From: Brachyspira sp. SAP_772
GTDB lineage: Bacteria > Spirochaetota > Brachyspiria > Brachyspirales > Brachyspiraceae
Direction of reading: 5' to 3'
DNA: 64,000 bases
Assembly (NCBI RefSeq): GCF_009755885.1
Contig: NZ_VYIX01000002.1
Span: 602,875 to 666,874, forward strand
The translations under genes and the position numbers were made by a program. Of this stretch, positions 45,336-55,498 are shown in pieces; the first letter of the stretch is position 1, and each line of letters opens with the position of its first letter. The notes beneath the pieces are model-generated. The model searched no databases. It was not told the origin of the DNA and saw only the letters and a program-made list of their open reading frames with translations.

Positions 45336-45869
45336 ATGGAAGAAGATAAATATATTTTTGAAAAATTAAAACTAAATTTAGACAGAAACTTTCCTGTAGA
45401 TAATAATATAGATAATGATAAAGAATATTCTAATAATAATTTAAATAATTCTAATGATGAAAGTTTAGTGATATTAGAAACGAAAAGAAATATATCAAAA
45501 ATAAAAGAATATTCAAAAGAGATTAATGATGCTGAACTTAATCCTGCTTTATCTGAAATGATTTCTATACTTGACAATATGGTTGCTTATTCTAAGGCTA
45601 ACAAAGAAGGAGAGAAGAAACTTGAAAAGATAAATGAATATCATCTTCCAACTGCTATAAAAATGCTTAAATATTATATTGATTTTTGCAATTTACCTGT
45701 TAAAAATTCCAATATAGAAAACACTTCTTTAGAGATAGAAGATGCTATAATAAAATTAAATGAGGCTTTAAAAAAAATGCTTCTTGAGATGAATGAAAAT
45801 AAATTAATTGACATAAATAGCGATATAGATGTATTAAAAAATATGCTTGAAAAAGATGGATTAATATAA
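45336..45869 (+). CDS. XpaC-like protein, short form, paired with TelA
   Basis: 177 residues, charged and helical. The segment EYHLPTAIKMLKYYIDF resembles the conserved LPTTxKLL region of XpaC (5-bromo-4-chloroindolyl phosphate hydrolysis protein), which is usually coded beside telA. The N-terminal membrane part of XpaC is absent and replaced by an Asn/Asp-rich stretch. Position 21 bases before the TelA gene supports the call. No catalytic residues can be named. No good ribosome site is seen before the ATG. Confidence 0.6.
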   Translation: MEEDKYIFEKLKLNLDRNFPVDNNIDNDKEYSNNNLNNSNDESLVILETKRNISKIKEYSKEINDAELNPALSEMISILDNMVAYSKANKEGEKKLEKINEYHLPTAIKMLKYYIDFCNLPVKNSNIENTSLEIEDAIIKLNEALKKMLLEMNENKLIDINSDIDVLKNMLEKDGLI

Positions 45870-45890
45870 TTTTTTTGGAGGTTTTTATTT

Positions 45891-46967
45891 ATGCAAGAAA
45901 ATAATAATAATTCTTTAAGTTTAGAGATTCAAAAAAGTATTGATTCTAAAATAAGTGAGAATGATAATAACAAAATAAAAGAATTATCTAATAGTATAAA
46001 TTTAGAAGATTCTGTTTCTATAATGTCTTATGGTTCTGCTGCACAAAGTAAAATGGTACAATTTTCTGAAAATACATTAAGTACTGTGATGAATAAAGAT
46101 TTGGGAGATATAGGAAACACTATTAGTGATTTGATAGTAGAGCTTAAAGGTTTTGATATAGAAAAAGAATCTAAAGGGATATTTGGCTTTTTTAAGAAAG
46201 GAATTAATAATTTGGGTAAATTAAAAACTAAATACTCTAAAGTTGAAGTTAATATTGATGGAATAATAAAGATATTAGAAAATCATCAAAGAACATTGTT
46301 AAAAGATATTAGTATATTAGACCAAATGTATGATTATAATTTAGATTATTTAAAAGAGCTTGAATTATATATTAAAGCTGGAAAAGAAAAATTAAATAAT
46401 GATATAAACAAAAAAATATTAGAACTTGAAGAGAAAGCAAAACAAACCAACACAGCAGAAGATGCACAAGCTGCAAGAGATTATAAAGATTTAGCTAATA
46501 GATTTGAAAAGAGATTACATGATTTAGAGCTAACCAAAACAGTATCAATACAAACTATACCTCAAATAAGAATGGTTCAAAATAATAATGTAGTTATGAG
46601 TGAAAAGATTCAATCTACACTTGTTAATACCATACCTTTGTGGAAAAATCAAATGGTATTAGCTATAGGGCTTTATCATTCTAATGAAGCAGCCAAAGCA
46701 CAAAGAGCTGTTACTGATACCACTAATGAACTTCTTAGAAAAAATGCTGACATGCTAAAAACTTCTACTATAGAAACAGCAAAAGAGTCTGAAAGAGCTA
46801 TAGTTGATATTGAAACATTAAAGCATACAAATGAACAATTAATTTCTACATTGGACGAAGTAATAAAGATACAAAAAGAGGGCAGAGAAAAGAGAAAAAA
46901 TGCTGAAATGGAATTAGTAAACATTGAAAATGAACTTAAAAACAAGATATTGAGTATAAAAGAGTAA
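45891..46967 (+). CDS. TelA-family (toxic anion resistance) protein
   Basis: 358 residues, largely coiled-coil, no membrane segment. It matches the TelA/KlaA family: FFKKGINNLGKLKTKYSKVE, RTLLKDISILDQMYDYNLDYLKEL, the middle IQTIPQIRMVQNNNVVMSEKIQ and LVNTIPLWKNQMVLAIG are characteristic. TelA was linked to tellurite resistance on plasmids; chromosomal members probably act in envelope stress, with unknown mechanism. A strong GGAGG site precedes it. It follows an XpaC-like gene, the usual partner. Confidence 0.88.
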   Translation: MQENNNNSLSLEIQKSIDSKISENDNNKIKELSNSINLEDSVSIMSYGSAAQSKMVQFSENTLSTVMNKDLGDIGNTISDLIVELKGFDIEKESKGIFGFFKKGINNLGKLKTKYSKVEVNIDGIIKILENHQRTLLKDISILDQMYDYNLDYLKELELYIKAGKEKLNNDINKKILELEEKAKQTNTAEDAQAARDYKDLANRFEKRLHDLELTKTVSIQTIPQIRMVQNNNVVMSEKIQSTLVNTIPLWKNQMVLAIGLYHSNEAAKAQRAVTDTTNELLRKNADMLKTSTIETAKESERAIVDIETLKHTNEQLISTLDEVIKIQKEGREKRKNAEMELVNIENELKNKILSIKE

Positions 46968-46969
46968 TT

Positions 46970-47566
46970 ATGATATATTTAAAATATGTTTTTAATAATG
47001 AATATAATGGCAATATAGAAAGTTTATCAAAAGAGATGGCTTACAAGCATTATAATAAAGATGGTTTGGTAATAAAAAGAAATGATAATGGTAAGCCTTA
47101 TTTTGAAAATGAGAATAATATATTTTTTAATGGTTCTCATACCAATGATTTAATTTGCGTTGGAATGTCTGATAGTCTTATAGGGGTTGATGCTGAGTTT
47201 ATTAAAGAGAGAAAATTTTTAGATATTGCAAGTGAATATTTTTCTTTTAAGGAGTGCAAGTTTTTAAAGTCTTCAAAAAAATTAGAGATAGATTTTTTTA
47301 CTTTGTGGACATTAAAAGAGGCTTATGTTAAAAAACTTGGTAAAGTGATTTTTGATATAAAAGATTCTATAGAGATAGATTTAGATGAAAGAGTGATATA
47401 TAATGCTGATAATTTATTTTTTGCTACATTTATTCTTGATGATTCTTACATAATAAGTTTATGTTCTGATATGAAAGATAGAGATATTATAATAACTACT
47501 GATGATTTTAATCTTAATATGCTATTTTCTTATCCTGTGCTTCCTCAGATAGATATTTCTATATAG
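46970..47566 (+). CDS. 4'-phosphopantetheinyl transferase, Sfp type
   Basis: 198 residues. Moves the phosphopantetheine arm from CoA onto a Ser of carrier proteins. The two diagnostic motifs are IGVDAEF and FTLWTLKEAYVKKLG; NGSHTNDLI is the conserved N-terminal part of the active site. Its size is that of an Sfp-type enzyme rather than the ~120-residue AcpS. Which carrier it serves (acyl carrier protein or a peptide/polyketide synthase) is not visible here. It starts 2 bases after the TelA stop, so it is coupled to it. Confidence 0.88.
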   Translation: MIYLKYVFNNEYNGNIESLSKEMAYKHYNKDGLVIKRNDNGKPYFENENNIFFNGSHTNDLICVGMSDSLIGVDAEFIKERKFLDIASEYFSFKECKFLKSSKKLEIDFFTLWTLKEAYVKKLGKVIFDIKDSIEIDLDERVIYNADNLFFATFILDDSYIISLCSDMKDRDIIITTDDFNLNMLFSYPVLPQIDISI

Positions 47567-47587
47567 TAGTTTGATTTTTTATAGCTA

Positions 47588-47616
47588 TTGACTTTTTTTG
47601 TTCAAGTGTATACAAT
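47588..47616 (+). promoter_or_regulatory. Promoter of the FecR-domain gene
   Basis: TTGACT (47588-47593), 17-bp spacer, TACAAT (47611-47616): each box has one mismatch to consensus. It is 46 bases upstream of the chosen start. Confidence 0.7.
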
Positions 47617-47661
47617 TATATTACTTGGCGGAGCTTTGAAGTTTGCCGAGGAGTTATGAGT

Positions 47662-48651
47662 ATGAAAAAAACTATATTATTTTTATTGAATATATTTATA
47701 CTCTTTAGTAGTAATACACTTTTCTCTCAAGATATAACTTTTAAAATCACAGGTATATCTGGAGTTGCTTTTATAGAAAGAGCTGATAAGTCATTAAGGG
47801 TTTTCAGAGGCAGTGAAATACATGAAGGCTATAAATTATCAGCAAACAGTAATACAACAGTAGAAATTACAGTATTAAAAAATGGAAACAATATAGGAAG
47901 TATTTCTTTAAATGAAAGAAGTATAATGATGGTTAATTCTTCTATTTCTAGTGAAGATTCTTATATATCATTGTCTTTACTTCATGGATATTGTACTCTT
48001 AGTATAGAAGATGATTATCAAGTACATACCGCTAATGTTTCTTCTATGGTTACATATAATAACACTCCTGCAAAGCTTGAGATTGCTTTTTCTGAAGATG
48101 GTTCTACTATAGTAATTCCTATTAATTCTAAAGTTAATGTTTATACGGATAATGATGAGAGAGTAATTAATCCTAGAGAAGTTTATATAGCTAATTTCGA
48201 TGGAAATAATAAGGTAGTAAAACAGGGCAGTGATACAGATCCTTTAGTATTTTTAAATAGAGGTGAAGAGAATGCAAGGTTGGATTCTACTTCTACTATA
48301 GAAAGTTTAATTTCTGCTATGGAGGATATTTCTCAAAATGATGTTGCTGCAGTTTCTAGGGTATCATTTACTGACGTAGATAATAGCGAAAAAGATATTT
48401 ATAGTTTTGAGATGAAAAAAAATAGAATGATAGCTGGTAATGAGGGATATTATAGTTCTATAGTTAGACTTATTAATTCAGACTCTGTAAGGAAAAATGA
48501 GATGATACCTTATGCAAGAAAATCATTAGGATTATATAGTGCAAATCAAAGGGCTATTAGTAAGATGGACTCTGCATTAAATAGAACACGCGATAAATTT
48601 AACAGAATTAAAAAAGAGTTTGACAGCAAGATGTATGGTGTTTCTGAATAG
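47662..48651 (+). CDS. Exported FecR-domain protein
   Basis: About 329 residues with a cleavable signal peptide (TILFLLNIFILFSSNTLFS). The N-terminal part (about 30-180) has the FecR fold seen in many spirochaete exported proteins: GVAFIERADKSLRVFRGSEIHEGYKLSANSNTTVEI reads as the repeated beta-strand pattern. The rest is Ser/Asp-rich and ends in a helical segment. FecR domains in TonB systems are anti-sigma regulators; without a neighbouring sigma factor this is more likely a periplasmic structural or binding protein. The ATG at 47662 has GAGGAG 8 bases upstream; the one at 47656 is too close. Confidence 0.75.
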   Translation: MKKTILFLLNIFILFSSNTLFSQDITFKITGISGVAFIERADKSLRVFRGSEIHEGYKLSANSNTTVEITVLKNGNNIGSISLNERSIMMVNSSISSEDSYISLSLLHGYCTLSIEDDYQVHTANVSSMVTYNNTPAKLEIAFSEDGSTIVIPINSKVNVYTDNDERVINPREVYIANFDGNNKVVKQGSDTDPLVFLNRGEENARLDSTSTIESLISAMEDISQNDVAAVSRVSFTDVDNSEKDIYSFEMKKNRMIAGNEGYYSSIVRLINSDSVRKNEMIPYARKSLGLYSANQRAISKMDSALNRTRDKFNRIKKEFDSKMYGVSE

Positions 48652-48725
48652 CTATTAATTTTAAGCTTATAATCTTTTATTCTAATATTTATTTAAAATT
48701 CATTATATTATAAAAAAGGTATTAA

Positions 48726-49856
48726 ATGAGTAAGGTAGTTATAATTAAATGTGATAATTATGATTTGGATATGGTTAAATCTGCCATTAATCGCGGTATA
48801 GATTTACTTGGGGGTATAGATTTATTTGTTCACAGTAACGATAAGGTATTATTGAAGCCAAATTTATTAGCGGCAGAAACAGCTGATAAATCTGTAACTA
48901 CACACCCTATTGTTTTTGAAGCTATAGCATCAATTTTACAAGAGAAGGGTTGTAAAGTTTCTTATGGAGATTCACCCGGTGTTGGAAAGGGAAGCAGTGT
49001 TGCTATGAAGGCTGGTATTGATGAGGTTGCCAGTAGACTTAATGTAGAATATGCTGATTTTGATGAGCCTGTTGGGGTTAATTTTCCTGAGGGAGTTCAA
49101 GAGAAAAGTTTTACTGTAGCGAAGCCTGTTACGGAGGCAGATGTTATAATTAGTTTGCCAAAATTAAAATCGCATGCTTTAACTGTGATGACGGGAGCTG
49201 TAAAAAATCAATTTGGATGCATACCCGGTTTTAGAAAGGCTGAGTATCATTTAAAGTTGCCTGATTTTGAAGATTTTTCTACTATGCTTTTGGATTTAAA
49301 TAAATATGTTAGTCCAAAATTATATATAATGGATGCTATACTTGCTATGGAGGGCAATGGACCAAGAAGCGGAAATCCTAGAAAAGTAAATGCATTGCTA
49401 TTTTCTACTGATGCTGTTGCTTTAGATTATATTGCTTCAAAGATTATATCTTTTGATTATAATAATATACCTACTTTAAAAATGGGTTTTAAACATAATT
49501 TCTCTAATAAAGACAATATAGAAGTTTTGGGGGATGATATAGAGATTGTTAAGGTTCTTGATTTTAAAAAGCCTCATAAAAGAATAGGGATAGGAAGAAG
49601 TTTGATGAAATTTGCTAACTTTCCTATGGTGAAAAGGTTATTTTCTTTTATTATACCTAAGCCTGTTATAGATAAAAACAAATGTGTAAAATGTGGGGTA
49701 TGTGTTAAGGTTTGCCCTGTTACTCCTTTAGCTTTAAATTTCGATAAAAAAGGTAAAAATCATCCTCCTGAATATTATTATGATAAATGCATTACTTGCT
49801 ATTGCTGTCAAGAATTATGTCCTCATAAGGCAATATTTTTAAAAAGAAAGTTTTAA
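48726..49856 (+). CDS. DUF362 protein with C-terminal two-cluster ferredoxin domain
   Basis: 376 residues. The DUF362 part (about 1-300) shows KVLLKPNLLAAETADKSVTTHP, YGDSPGVGKGSS, LPKLKSHALTVMTGAVKNQFGC and FSTDAVALDYIASK. The end is a 2x[4Fe-4S] ferredoxin module: CVKCGVCVKVCP and CITCYCCQELCP. Proteins of this family are common in anaerobes; the function is unknown but must involve electron transfer. No membrane segment. A lone gene before the lipid A operon. Confidence 0.88.
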   Translation: MSKVVIIKCDNYDLDMVKSAINRGIDLLGGIDLFVHSNDKVLLKPNLLAAETADKSVTTHPIVFEAIASILQEKGCKVSYGDSPGVGKGSSVAMKAGIDEVASRLNVEYADFDEPVGVNFPEGVQEKSFTVAKPVTEADVIISLPKLKSHALTVMTGAVKNQFGCIPGFRKAEYHLKLPDFEDFSTMLLDLNKYVSPKLYIMDAILAMEGNGPRSGNPRKVNALLFSTDAVALDYIASKIISFDYNNIPTLKMGFKHNFSNKDNIEVLGDDIEIVKVLDFKKPHKRIGIGRSLMKFANFPMVKRLFSFIIPKPVIDKNKCVKCGVCVKVCPVTPLALNFDKKGKNHPPEYYYDKCITCYCCQELCPHKAIFLKRKF

Positions 49857-49937
49857 ATTGCTTGAAGTTTAGTTAATATTATGGTATCATTATAGAAATA
49901 TTATAAGTAGAATTTTTTAAAAAAAAGGTAATTATAA

Positions 49938-50402
49938 ATGGAAAATATTAATATAACTAAAATAATGGAGCTTCTTCCACATAGGTATCCTTTCTTACTA
50001 GTAGATAAGGTAATAAGTATAGAAGAAGGCAAAATACATTCTGTAAAAAATGTTACTTTTAATGAACCTCAATTTACAGGACATTTTCCAGAAAGCCCTA
50101 TAATGCCCGGAGTTTTAATGGTTGAGGCGATGGCACAAACTTCTGGTATATATTGCTATATGAAGCTTTTAAAGCCTGAAGAGATTGGCAAAAAGTTTAT
50201 GTTCTTTGCTAAAATAGATAATGTTAAGTTTAAAAATCCTGTTATACCGGGTGATGTAATGGATATGTTTGTTACTGTTGAGGCTTTTAATGGAACTTTA
50301 CTTAAAACACATGGTGAAGTTAGAGTAGGGGAGAGTTTAGCTTGTTCTGCTGATTTGGGGTTATTTTTAGTAGATAAAGAAGCTATGAAAATTAATAAAT
50401 AA
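49938..50402 (+). CDS. fabZ: 3-hydroxyacyl-[ACP] dehydratase FabZ
   Basis: Hot-dog-fold enzyme of 154 residues that dehydrates beta-hydroxyacyl-ACP in fatty acid synthesis. Catalytic H49 lies in TGHFPESPIMPGVL and E64 in MVEAMAQTSG; HRYPFLLVDKV is the usual N-terminal block. It stands first in fabZ-lpxA-lpxB, where it competes with LpxA for the 3-hydroxyacyl-ACP pool, a gene order common in Gram-negative bacteria. GGT-type ribosome site, own promoter region upstream. Confidence 0.96.
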   Translation: MENINITKIMELLPHRYPFLLVDKVISIEEGKIHSVKNVTFNEPQFTGHFPESPIMPGVLMVEAMAQTSGIYCYMKLLKPEEIGKKFMFFAKIDNVKFKNPVIPGDVMDMFVTVEAFNGTLLKTHGEVRVGESLACSADLGLFLVDKEAMKINK

Positions 50403-50416
50403 TTGGACAATGAAAA

Positions 50417-51211
50417 ATGAAAAAAGATATACATGAAACTGCTATTATTTCAGAATCTGCTAAGATATCTGATAATGTAAAAATAGGTCCTTATAGTGTA
50501 ATAGAAGGCAACGTAACTATAGGAGAAAATACTGTAATAGGTGCTCATAGTATTATAAAAGAGTATACTAATATAGGTAAAAATAATATAATTCATGATA
50601 ATGTTGTTTTAGGTGATTTACCTCAAGATATACATTTTGATAGAAAGACTGTTACATTTTTAGAGATTGGTGATAATAATGAGATAAGAGAGTTCGCCAA
50701 TTTGCATAGAGCATCAAAAGAAAATCAAAAAACTATCATAAAAAATAATTGTTATATAATGGCTACTGGTCATGTTGCTCATGATTGTGAGATTAATGAT
50801 AATGTTATTATATGTAATGGTGCTTTAGTTGCTGGGCATGTAAAGGTTGGAAAGGGAGCTTTTATTTCTGGTAACTGTGTTGTACATCAATTTTGTTCTA
50901 TAGGCGAATATGCTATGATTAGCGGAATGTCTGCGGTTGGCAGAGATATACTTCCATATGCTTTAACTGCTCATGCTGGTGAAGCTATTGTATATAAACT
51001 TAATTTAGTTGGAATGAGAAGAGCTGGTTTTACTTCAGAACAGATTAGTCAGGCTGAAGAGGCTTATGATATGTGGTTTAATTGGAATAAAACAAAACAA
51101 GAGTTTTTAGATAGATATTTAAATGATGATAGTTTAAATGATATAGCTAAAAAAATAGTTGTTTTTATATCAGAGTCTAGAAGAGGCATAACTCCAAGAA
51201 AAACAGTATAA
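50417..51211 (+). CDS. lpxA: UDP-N-acetylglucosamine O-acyltransferase
   Basis: 264-residue left-handed beta-helix enzyme, first step of lipid A synthesis (3-O-acylation of UDP-GlcNAc). Hexapeptide repeats fill residues 8-190; the active-site region reads MATGHVAHDCEI, with H119 and H122 matching H122 and H125 (catalytic) of E. coli LpxA, and the substrate segment IGDNNEIREFANLHRAS. A C-terminal helical domain follows. It starts 14 bases after fabZ. Confidence 0.96.
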   Translation: MKKDIHETAIISESAKISDNVKIGPYSVIEGNVTIGENTVIGAHSIIKEYTNIGKNNIIHDNVVLGDLPQDIHFDRKTVTFLEIGDNNEIREFANLHRASKENQKTIIKNNCYIMATGHVAHDCEINDNVIICNGALVAGHVKVGKGAFISGNCVVHQFCSIGEYAMISGMSAVGRDILPYALTAHAGEAIVYKLNLVGMRRAGFTSEQISQAEEAYDMWFNWNKTKQEFLDRYLNDDSLNDIAKKIVVFISESRRGITPRKTV

Positions 51212-51235
51212 GAAGGCAGTTAAAAAGATTAATAT

Positions 51236-52357
51236 ATGCGAATATTTATAGCTACAGGAGAAGTATCTGGCGACATTCAGGGAGCCTTAATTGCAAATGA
51301 GATAAAAAAGTTAGCACCAGAAACTATATTAGATGGATTTGGCGGCGTTGAGATGAAAAAGGCTAATGTGAATATTTTATCAGATATGTCAACTTTATCT
51401 ACTATGGGTATATTTGAGGGTATTAATCCCAAATTTGCTTTTAAAAAACTTGGTGCTTTCAATATATTAAAAGAGTATCTTAAAAATAATAAAGTTGATA
51501 TAATGCTTCTTGTAGATAATCAGGGGGTTAATCTTATATTAGCAAAGTATTGTGCAAAAAATAATATTCCTTATATTTATTATTTTCCGCCTCATGTTGG
51601 TATATGGGGGGAGTGGAATGCTAAAAGGCTCTTATCTGCTAAAAAAATAATCACTCCATTTAAATTTGATTATGATGTTTATAAAAAATATAATTGTAAT
51701 GTTGTTTATAGCGGACATCCTTTTGCTGATATTAATTATGATAGAGAAATATCTCCGTTAAATATGGATAAAAAAGAATATACAGTTGGTGTATTATTTG
51801 GAAGTAGGTATCAAGAGATTAGAAAACTTGCTCCTGTGTTTATCAAATCTATGAAGATACTTAATGATATGCTGTTTGGAAATATAAGATTTATTATACC
51901 TGTTGCTTATCCTGAATATAGAGAGCCTATAGAAAATATTATTGATAGTTATAAAGATTTATTAAAAGGAGTATGTTACTCTGTTATAGACAATAAAGAT
52001 GATATTTATATATATTCTGATGCTCTTATAATGTCCAGCGGTACAGCTAGTTTAATAGCTGCTTGTTATGGAAAACCTATGGTTATATGTTATAAAATAT
52101 CTCATTTAACTTTTTTGCTTGGTAAGCTTTTAACTAATATCAAATATGTTGGTATGCCTAATGTTATGCTTAATGAAGAGGCTGCTCCTGAGCTTCTTCA
52201 GAGAGATTGTAATGCAAATGCTATTAGCAGTCATATAATGAAATATTTAACAGATAAAGAATATTATAATAAAACTAGTTCTAATTTACTTAGAGTAAGA
52301 GAATTACTCGGTGATAAAAATGTATTAGAACGTGTTGCAAAAGAGATTATTAATTAA
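51236..52357 (+). CDS. lpxB: Lipid A disaccharide synthase
   Basis: 373-residue peripheral membrane GT-B glycosyltransferase (family GT19) joining lipid X and UDP-diacylglucosamine into the lipid A disaccharide. Seen are the GEVSGDIQGA start, DGFGGVEMKKANV, YYFPPHVGIWGEWN, YSGHPFAD and the late SSGTASLIAACYGKPMVICYK. Together with lpxA it shows that this spirochaete makes lipid A (lipooligosaccharide). LpxC, LpxD and LpxK are not in the window. The next gene begins 2 bases after its stop. Confidence 0.95.
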   Translation: MRIFIATGEVSGDIQGALIANEIKKLAPETILDGFGGVEMKKANVNILSDMSTLSTMGIFEGINPKFAFKKLGAFNILKEYLKNNKVDIMLLVDNQGVNLILAKYCAKNNIPYIYYFPPHVGIWGEWNAKRLLSAKKIITPFKFDYDVYKKYNCNVVYSGHPFADINYDREISPLNMDKKEYTVGVLFGSRYQEIRKLAPVFIKSMKILNDMLFGNIRFIIPVAYPEYREPIENIIDSYKDLLKGVCYSVIDNKDDIYIYSDALIMSSGTASLIAACYGKPMVICYKISHLTFLLGKLLTNIKYVGMPNVMLNEEAAPELLQRDCNANAISSHIMKYLTDKEYYNKTSSNLLRVRELLGDKNVLERVAKEIIN

Positions 52358-52359
52358 AA

Positions 52360-53154
52360 ATGATAAATGATGATTTTTTTAATAATATAGAAGAATATAT
52401 AAAAAAAACCGATATAGAGTTTAATATTCTTTTTATTAATTCAATTACAAAAGATAAAATAGACTTATTAGTAAATAAAATATTAAATAAATACAAAGTT
52501 GAAAAATATTATGAAGATGTTATTTATATATTAATGGAGCTTATTAGTAATGCTATTAAGGCTAGGTATTTACATTTAATTAGTTTAAAAGTACTTAATA
52601 AGATGTATCCTAATTATTCTTTAGATGAATATTATAATAATGCTGAAATAATGAAAAAATATTCTGATATATTTAGGGATGATGAAAGCAGGGATAAGTT
52701 AAAAAGTATTTTAAAGAATGAAAATAAATTTATATCCTCTAATAAAGAAATAGATATTGATAATTTTTATAATGATATTTTATTATTAAATGAAAATACT
52801 AAGAAAAAATTTATTATAAAATTACTTATTCATATTACCAAAAACAATATAGAGTTTGATGTTGTAAATGATTCTCCACTTATTATGTTGGGAAGAACAA
52901 GAATAGACAGTAAGAGATTAACTTTCAAGGAATATTACAACAATGATATGGTAGAGAGTTTTTTCTTAGAGCAATTAGATAATACTGAAAGTGCGGGTTT
53001 CGGTTTGGCTTTGTGTGACCTTAGATTATATAATGTTGGACTTGAACCAACAAAGTATTTAAAAATATATAATGATAATAATAAAACACATTCAAAATTG
53101 ATAATACCTATAAAAAGTGTATTTAGTCATTTGGTATTCCATAATAAATATTAA
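52360..53154 (+). CDS. Histidine-kinase-like ATPase domain protein
   Basis: 264 residues without a membrane segment. An N-box-like ILMELISNAIKAR (N64) and a late G-box-like ESAGFGLALCDLRLYN suggest a GHKL/histidine-kinase-type ATPase fold. There is no phospho-accepting His domain, so it may be an ATP-binding regulator (anti-sigma-like) or an uncoupled kinase core. It starts 2 bases after lpxB, so is co-expressed with lipid A genes. The middle (about 75-140) is a charged insert. Its stop overlaps the infB stop on the other strand by 4 bases (53151-53154). Confidence 0.6.
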   Translation: MINDDFFNNIEEYIKKTDIEFNILFINSITKDKIDLLVNKILNKYKVEKYYEDVIYILMELISNAIKARYLHLISLKVLNKMYPNYSLDEYYNNAEIMKKYSDIFRDDESRDKLKSILKNENKFISSNKEIDIDNFYNDILLLNENTKKKFIIKLLIHITKNNIEFDVVNDSPLIMLGRTRIDSKRLTFKEYYNNDMVESFFLEQLDNTESAGFGLALCDLRLYNVGLEPTKYLKIYNDNNKTHSKLIIPIKSVFSHLVFHNKY

Positions 53155-55472
53155 AGCTCTTGAGCAATTTCTTCAATTTTAAATATCTCTAATAAATCAC
53201 CTTTTTTAACATCATTAAAGTTTTCTATAGAAGCACCGCATTCATATCCGCTAGCAACTTCTTTAACGTCATCTTTAATACGTCTTAAGCTTGATATTTT
53301 GCTAGTATAAATAAGAACGTTATCCCTCATTACTCTAACACCAGCATTTCTCTCTATTTTACCGCTAGTTACATAACAACCAGCTATAGTGCCAACTTTA
53401 GGTACATGGAATACATCTCTAACTTCAACAGTGCCAATATCCACTTCTTTTTTAAGTCTTTCAAGAGATCCCTTCATAGCATTTTGAATAGATTCTATTG
53501 CTTCATAAATAATGTCATATCTCTCTATAGGGATAGCAAGTTTTTCAGCTAACTCTCTTGCCTTACCAGAAGGACGAACTCTGTATGCAATTATTATAGC
53601 ATTAGAAGCATGAGCTAAGTTTACATCACTCTCAGTAACAGCTCCTGATGCACTATATATTGAAACAAAACGTATTTTATCACTTTGTATTTTGTTTAGA
53701 GCATCTCTTAAAGCCTCAGCACTACCCTGAACATCAGCTTTAATTATAACCTTAAACTCTTTCATAGCATCTGAAGCTATTTTCTCATAAAGATTTTCTA
53801 AAGTAACTTTAACATTAGCCTTTAAAGCCTCTTGCTGTTTTAATTGTACTCTCTTGTCAGCAATAGCTTTAGCTTCTTTTTCATCAAGCATAACATTGAA
53901 AGATTCACCAGCTTCAGGAGTCTTCTCAAAACCTAAAACTTCAACAGGTGTAGAAGGCAAAGCTTTTGTAACTCTCTGACCTAAATCATTAACCATTGCA
54001 CGTACTTTACCAACAGAAAGTCCGCAAACAAAATAGTCTCCTATTTTTAAAGTACCATTTTGAACTAATACAGTACCAACAGGACCTCTTCCTTGGTCAA
54101 GTGAAGCTTCTAATACTATGCCAATAGCTTCTCTATCAGGATTAGCTTTTAGTTCTAGCATTTCAGCTTGAAGTATAATAGCTTCTAAAAGGTCATTAAT
54201 GCCTTGTTTAGTTAAAGCACTCACTCCAATATATTGAGTATCTCCTCCCCATTCTTCAGGAGTAAGACCATGCTCAGATAAAGCAGCCTTAACCTTATCC
54301 ATAGAAGCATTAGGTAAATCCATCTTATTAACAGCAACTATTATAGGTACATTAGCTTCTTTAGCGTGATTTAAAGCTTCCAAAGTTTGAGGCATAACAC
54401 CGTCATCAGAAGCAACAACAAGTATTACTATATCTGTACTTTTTGCTCCCCTTGCTCTCATCATAGTAAATGCAGCGTGTCCCGGAGTATCAATAAAAGC
54501 TATCTCTCCGCTAGGTATTTTTACTTTATAAGCACCTATATTTTGTGTAATACCGCCGCTTTCTTTAGCAGTAATATTACTATGTCTTATAGCATCAAGA
54601 AGTGAAGTTTTACCATGGTCAACGTGTCCCATAATTGTTACAACAGGAGGACGAGGTTTCAAATCTTCTGGCTTATCTTCTTTTATTTCTATAGTAGCCT
54701 CTTCTTGTAATGAGATAACATTAACCTTACAGCCAAAATCATCTGCTATAATTGTAGCTGTATCAGAGTCTATTATATCATTAACTCTAGCCATAGTACC
54801 CATACCCATAAGTTTAGATATTATGTCTGAAGCTCTTAAATTCATCTTTTTAGCTAAATCTCCAACAGTGATAGTTTCCATTATACTGATTTCTTTCTCA
54901 ACACTTGCAAGTCTTTGTTCTTGCTGAAGTTTTTTAGCTTGCATTTTATTAAAGATTTTATTTTCTTGTCTTTGAGCTGCTTCTGCTTTAGAGTCTTTTT
55001 GAGAAGATTTTTTATCATATTCTTTTTCTTTCTTCTCATAATCTCTTTTTTTGTTGTCTTTTTTGGTGTCTTTTTTGAAAGATACATCTTCTACCGGTGC
55101 AGGAGCAATTTGATTGTTTTTATATTGTTGTTGATGTTTATCTTTACTAAAATCTTTATTAAATTCTTTGTTGGATTCTTTATTATAAGTTTTATTAGTA
55201 TCTCTATTATCTTTATTGTTATTAAATCTATTAAAGTTTTTATGTTCTTGAGGAGTAGGAGCCTCTTTTACATCTTCTTGTTTTTCACTTTTATTATGTA
55301 TTATGAATTTCTTCTTTTTAATTATAACTTTTTTTACAGTAGCACTAGCTTGGCTTTCTTCATTAGTATTAGAATTATTAGATTTCTTATTAATAATTAC
55401 TTTCTTAGGTTTGTTATCAGGTGATAAGTTTTGCTGATTTTTGTCATTACTCTCATTTATTTGAGGCATCAT
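53151..55472 (-). CDS. infB: Translation initiation factor IF-2
   Basis: 773-residue GTPase that delivers initiator tRNA to the ribosome. The N-terminal 190 residues are low-complexity Lys, Asn, Asp and Gln, as usual for the IF-2 N-domain. The G-domain shows GHVDHGKT (G1), DTPGHAAF (G3) and NKMD (G4); domains II, III and IV follow, with [13 protein letters not shown] and [25 protein letters not shown]. The first two codons are ATG-ATG; the second (55469) has the better distance to GAAGGA. A perfect hairpin lies just upstream. Confidence 0.96.
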   Translation of the reverse strand: MMPQINESNDKNQQNLSPDNKPKKVIINKKSNNSNTNEESQASATVKKVIIKKKKFIIHNKSEKQEDVKEAPTPQEHKNFNRFNNNKDNRDTNKTYNKESNKEFNKDFSKDKHQQQYKNNQIAPAPVEDVSFKKDTKKDNKKRDYEKKEKEYDKKSSQKDSKAEAAQRQENKIFNKMQAKKLQQEQRLASVEKEISIMETITVGDLAKKMNLRASDIISKLMGMGTMARVNDIIDSDTATIIADDFGCKVNVISLQEEATIEIKEDKPEDLKPRPPVVTIMGHVDHGKTSLLDAIRHSNITAKESGGITQNIGAYKVKIPSGEIAFIDTPGHAAFTMMRARGAKSTDIVILVVASDDGVMPQTLEALNHAKEANVPIIVAVNKMDLPNASMDKVKAALSEHGLTPEEWGGDTQYIGVSALTKQGINDLLEAIILQAEMLELKANPDREAIGIVLEASLDQGRGPVGTVLVQNGTLKIGDYFVCGLSVGKVRAMVNDLGQRVTKALPSTPVEVLGFEKTPEAGESFNVMLDEKEAKAIADKRVQLKQQEALKANVKVTLENLYEKIASDAMKEFKVIIKADVQGSAEALRDALNKIQSDKIRFVSIYSASGAVTESDVNLAHASNAIIIAYRVRPSGKARELAEKLAIPIERYDIIYEAIESIQNAMKGSLERLKKEVDIGTVEVRDVFHVPKVGTIAGCYVTSGKIERNAGVRVMRDNVLIYTSKISSLRRIKDDVKEVASGYECGASIENFNDVKKGDLLEIFKIEEIAQEL

Positions 55473-55498
55473 CTTCCTTCTTTATTTATAGTATATTA

